Of a DNA stretch of 64,000 nt, positions 61,717 to 64,000 are shown piece after piece. Numbering within the stretch: position 1 is the first letter of the stretch; each line of letters begins with the position of its first letter. This stretch comes from Pseudanabaena sp. PCC 6802 (GTDB taxonomy: Bacteria; Cyanobacteriota; Cyanobacteriia; Pseudanabaenales; Pseudanabaenaceae), in contig NZ_KB235910.1 in assembly GCF_000332175.1 (NCBI RefSeq), forward strand, positions 248,001 to 312,000, written 5' to 3'. The position numbers and the translations under genes were made by a program. The notes beneath the pieces were generated by a model. It had not been told where the DNA came from. It ran no database searches and saw only the letters and a program-made list of their open reading frames with translations.

Positions 61717-62754
61717 TCAAAAACGCGGTTTTCGTGACTTTTTCTTTTTGTTGGGGCGGCGCGAGTTCTGCGGAGCTTCAAATCGCGGTTCCGAGCGCTG
61801 CCAGTCGCGATCGTCGTCGGTGTAAGGGTCTTCGTTGTAGTTTGCCTTGTAGCGATCGATGCCTCGATTATTTACTCTGTTTTCCCGATTGCTCTGCGTG
61901 TAAGGCTCTTCATCCCAATCGTCCCAATCATCAAATCGATCCTGTCGCTCTTGGCGTGGCGATCGCCCGTAATTTTGGTCGTAACGATCCTGCCCATAAC
62001 GGTTCCGCGCACTGCGATTTTGGCTTTGCTGCTGGTCGGGATCCTCGTCGTAGCGATCGTCATAGGGTTGACGATAATTTCTTTCTCCCCAGCCATCATC
62101 GCTGCCATACTCATCAAAATCGTCAAATTCGTCGTAGTCCTGACTGTAGCCTCGATCGTAGCCCTGGGTGTAACCCATGCGACGATCTCTACTACTTTGG
62201 TAAGCTTTGCTGGCACTGCGGCTAGCTTGACCGAATAGTTTGGTGACTTTTTGGTCGAGTTGTAATCCTTTACGGCAGGCAATCACGATCGTGCCAGCGA
62301 GGCGATCGTGCAATGTTTGCATCTTTTCGGAGTCAGCCAGGGCAATGACACCATCGGCAACGATCGGAATCAGCGCAAACAGGCCGATCGTATTGGTGAG
62401 GCCGCCATAGCTAAATCCAGCCAGTACAAAAGCCATCCCCAAGTAGATTACAGATTCGCGTTTCAGCAATTCCAGCACGCCCGCAGTTTTGCCATAGGTC
62501 ATATCTACAACCCTAATGCTCAGCAACCACCGACCCAGGCTTTGCCCCTGATTCTTGCCTGCAACGATCACGCGGTTAATTAGCCAGGCTATCCCAAAAA
62601 TTATCAAGCCCAAGCCAGAATTACCTAACCCCAAAAGTGCCTCAATTAATTGCCCCAAGAACGCACAGGCAATAAAATCCACAAACAGAGCGGCATTACG
62701 TTGAGCTAGACGTGCGAGGGCAAGTCGAGAATATGCAGGTTCGTAATCCATCAT
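61717..62754 (-). CDS. RDD-family membrane protein with long charged tail
   Basis: 345 residues from the ATG at 62754. The RDD domain is at the front: LARLAQRNAALFVDFIACAFLGQLIEALLG and QSLGRWLLSIRVVDMTYGKTAGVLELLKRESVIYLGMAFVLAGF, with three membrane helices and the conserved Arg and Asp residues. From about residue 180 there is a polar tail of about 165 residues rich in Asp, Arg, Tyr and Gln (YTQGYDRGYSQDYDEFDDF), ending in a basic patch (RRPNKKKKSRKPRF). The tail is probably disordered. Transport or osmotic roles are proposed for some RDD proteins; the function here is unknown. Confidence 0.85.
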   Translation of the reverse strand: MMDYEPAYSRLALARLAQRNAALFVDFIACAFLGQLIEALLGLGNSGLGLIIFGIAWLINRVIVAGKNQGQSLGRWLLSIRVVDMTYGKTAGVLELLKRESVIYLGMAFVLAGFSYGGLTNTIGLFALIPIVADGVIALADSEKMQTLHDRLAGTIVIACRKGLQLDQKVTKLFGQASRSASKAYQSSRDRRMGYTQGYDRGYSQDYDEFDDFDEYGSDDGWGERNYRQPYDDRYDEDPDQQQSQNRSARNRYGQDRYDQNYGRSPRQERQDRFDDWDDWDEEPYTQSNRENRVNNRGIDRYKANYNEDPYTDDDRDWQRSEPRFEAPQNSRRPNKKKKSRKPRF

Positions 62755-62853
62755 AAAAAGATGTGCTGGGCGATTGTTAAAATACTTTAAAGGCGTTTGG
62801 CATACTTGGCGCAACTCCCCTGATTGTAAACCATTGCTTCGATGCCAATACTA

Positions 62854-63004
62854 TAGTTACGACCATATTCAGATCTATTAGTACAAGGGGGTGTGGGGGC
62901 TGCGCCCCCACGCAGGGGAGGCAGGGCGGTCTTGGGGGTTTCCCCCTAGAGCCACTGCCGTGTTCCACCCCTGCACCCCATCCTAAGCCTGTTGGCTATG
63001 GCTA
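62854..63004 (+). mobile_element. Family A short element (151 bp) ending at a start codon
   Basis: The interior matches the 144-bp copies (GGCAGGGCGGTCTTGGGGG, CACTGCCGTGTTCCACCCC). The right end reads GGCTATGGCTA then TA (63005-63006), and the next gene's ATG is at 63008. Confidence 0.8.
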
Positions 63005-63007
63005 TAT

Positions 63008-63262
63008 ATGTCTAAAAAGCAAAAGTTCCCCTATCTAGTCGGCTCCAAATGGACGGCTTTACAAGAAACATTTGGTTGGCGGCATTTTGTGGTAACCAAT
63101 CGCAAAAATGAGGGCAGTTTAGTTTTTGCAGAAATGAAAGCCGCCTGCGATCGCTCGGTGAGATTCTGGCTAAATGCCAAAGCCTTGCGGGATAGATCGT
63201 TATGGTTACCTGGCTGGAAAGCCCTGGACGAACGGTTGCCCGTCATTGCTGAAGACGATTAG
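63008..63262 (+). CDS. TIGR02450-family Trp-rich small protein
   Basis: 84 residues: MSKKQKFPYLVGSKWTALQETFGWRHFVVTNRKNEGSLVFAEMKAACDRSVRFWLNAKALRDRSLWLPGWKALDE. Six tryptophans are spread evenly, and GSKWTA, GWRHF and LWLPGWKAL match the family. No catalytic motif; function unknown. The ATG lies one base after an inserted element and its TA, so no native ribosome site is left; the upstream sequence is the element's own CTATGGCTATAT. Convergent with, and overlapping by 4 bases, the next gene. Confidence 0.88.
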   Translation: MSKKQKFPYLVGSKWTALQETFGWRHFVVTNRKNEGSLVFAEMKAACDRSVRFWLNAKALRDRSLWLPGWKALDERLPVIAEDD

Positions 63263-64000
63263 GCTGGCAGGGTACCGCTGCGATCCGTGCTTAACTGTTG
63301 CAGTTTCGTGGCAAGACGGAATCCCAAGGCGATCGCAATAATCGCCTGCACGACAATCCCCACGACTAAATTTGCTTCAGAGGCTGCACCTGATGGATAC
63401 ACTGGAAGCCCGAGGATAATCCACAGTAGCGGCACGCGCTCGGGCGTAAGCGACAACAGACTCAAAAAGATAGGGGGTAAGATCGTAATACTGACAATCG
63501 TTCCCCATGCCCACACGACAGGACGCTGGATTTTTAAAGACAAGATTAACTGCACGATCGTGGCATAGACGAGCATCGTCGTGGAAAAAAGTACTAGCGC
63601 GAGGATTCCTTTCAGTTTGTAAGTGCTGTCGTTCCACAGACTTACCCAAGGGATGAGTAGAGCATTGGCGATAATGAGATTCACCGCGATCGCGATCGGA
63701 GCGGGGCTTTTATCTGCCCAGATCAAATCTCGTACCAAACCTCCTCTCTGCAAACCATAACGTACCCAGTCCAGAAGTGCTTGTCTCTGAGTTGACAGGG
63801 ACGCAATCAAAATGAGAAAACAGATGAAATTAAAAACATAGAGTCCCCCAAATTGAGCGAGGTAGATTAGCCGATCGGGGGGATTGCCGGAATATAAGCA
63901 AAAACCCAGACAGAAAACTTCTAAGAAGGCAACGGTGTAATAGCTTTGTTTTTTGCCGATCGCGGTTGCACTTGGACTATTAAAGCGTCGTTTGACTAAT
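63259..64000 (-). CDS. Multi-pass membrane protein, N-terminus outside window
   Basis: The frame stays open to the right edge, so the first codons are missing. About 247 residues are visible with roughly seven hydrophobic helices: VAFLEVFCLGFCLYSG, GLYVFNFICFLILIASL, IAVNLIIANALLIPWVSLW, LKGILALVLFSTTMLVYATIVQLILSL, AWGTIVSITILPPIFLSLL, PLLWIILGLPVYP and VVGIVVQAIIAIALGF. A cytoplasmic turn holds RYGLQRGGLVRDLIWADKSP. No transporter signature I can name. The TTG at 63810 is not the start, since the same frame continues upstream. Confidence 0.75.
   Translation of the reverse strand, partial: LVKRRFNSPSATAIGKKQSYYTVAFLEVFCLGFCLYSGNPPDRLIYLAQFGGLYVFNFICFLILIASLSTQRQALLDWVRYGLQRGGLVRDLIWADKSPAPIAIAVNLIIANALLIPWVSLWNDSTYKLKGILALVLFSTTMLVYATIVQLILSLKIQRPVVWAWGTIVSITILPPIFLSLLSLTPERVPLLWIILGLPVYPSGAASEANLVVGIVVQAIIAIALGFRLATKLQQLSTDRSGTLPA

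Noticed and set aside
1-64000. tRNA or rRNA genes
   Set aside because: I scanned the gaps by eye for cloverleaf arms and TTCGA loops and found none; a covariance-model search would settle this.

Overview
The window looks like chromosome from a freshwater-type cyanobacterium, possibly of the Pseudanabaena/Leptolyngbya kind (genus is a guess). The evidence is the very dense HIP1 octamer (GCGATCGC), phosphoribulokinase, a phycocyanin-like beta chain, a high-light-inducible protein, an NblA-like protein, a CYP38-type lumenal cyclophilin and several families known only from cyanobacteria (DUF1816, DUF2839, TIGR02652, TIGR02450). I saw no rRNA, tRNA, CRISPR array, prophage or transposase gene.

Layout. 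0-7 kb: an unidentified C-terminus, an NblA-like gene, thrC, two VOC proteins, a Thr-rich lipoprotein and mscL. 7-14 kb: hisI, an interrupted Uma2 gene, then a tight run of a TPR membrane protein, a GT-B glycosyltransferase and cysS, followed by a MazF-type toxin-antitoxin pair lying between two copies of the cysS 3' end. 14-27 kb: ppsA, a CAP protein, a TPR protein, galE, a tiny Hlip, glycerate kinase-bestrophin-tautomerase, a WD40 protein, a YoeB/YefM-type pair and lnt. 27-36 kb: a pentapeptide protein, an orphan phycocyanin-like beta chain, a peroxiredoxin, a DUF2839/GIY-YIG/ispD/Uma2 cluster, prk and radA. 36-50 kb: a polysaccharide-export protein, a cupin, an unrecognised four-gene cluster, cyclophilin-phoH, bcp-folP and a 1683-residue kinase/AAA/GAF/GGDEF protein followed by a decayed copy of the folP-bcp region. 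50-64 kb: asnS, pgl, mrnC-rlmB, an anti-sigma-antagonist-like STAS protein, gatA, a CHASE4/PAS/GGDEF/EAL protein, rpmG-rpsR, an RDD protein and a membrane protein running off the end.

Most genes are housekeeping. The most notable layer is between them: at least eight families of short (89-154 bp) elements with terminal inverted repeats, most flanked by TA or TTA. Some are nested: a 144-bp element sits inside a 98-bp element, and another 98-bp element sits inside a ~118-bp element. One 89-bp element interrupts a Uma2 gene, and removing it with one TA restores an open 219-codon frame. Another ends one base before a start codon. Because no transposase is present, they behave like non-autonomous elements (MITEs); a Tc1/mariner/IS630-type source is inferred from the TA targets.

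Other points to check are the cysS-tail duplication around the toxin-antitoxin pair, the orphan phycocyanin-like beta chain that lacks the second bilin cysteine, probable ATT start codons, and the duplicated folP-bcp debris beside the giant kinase gene.
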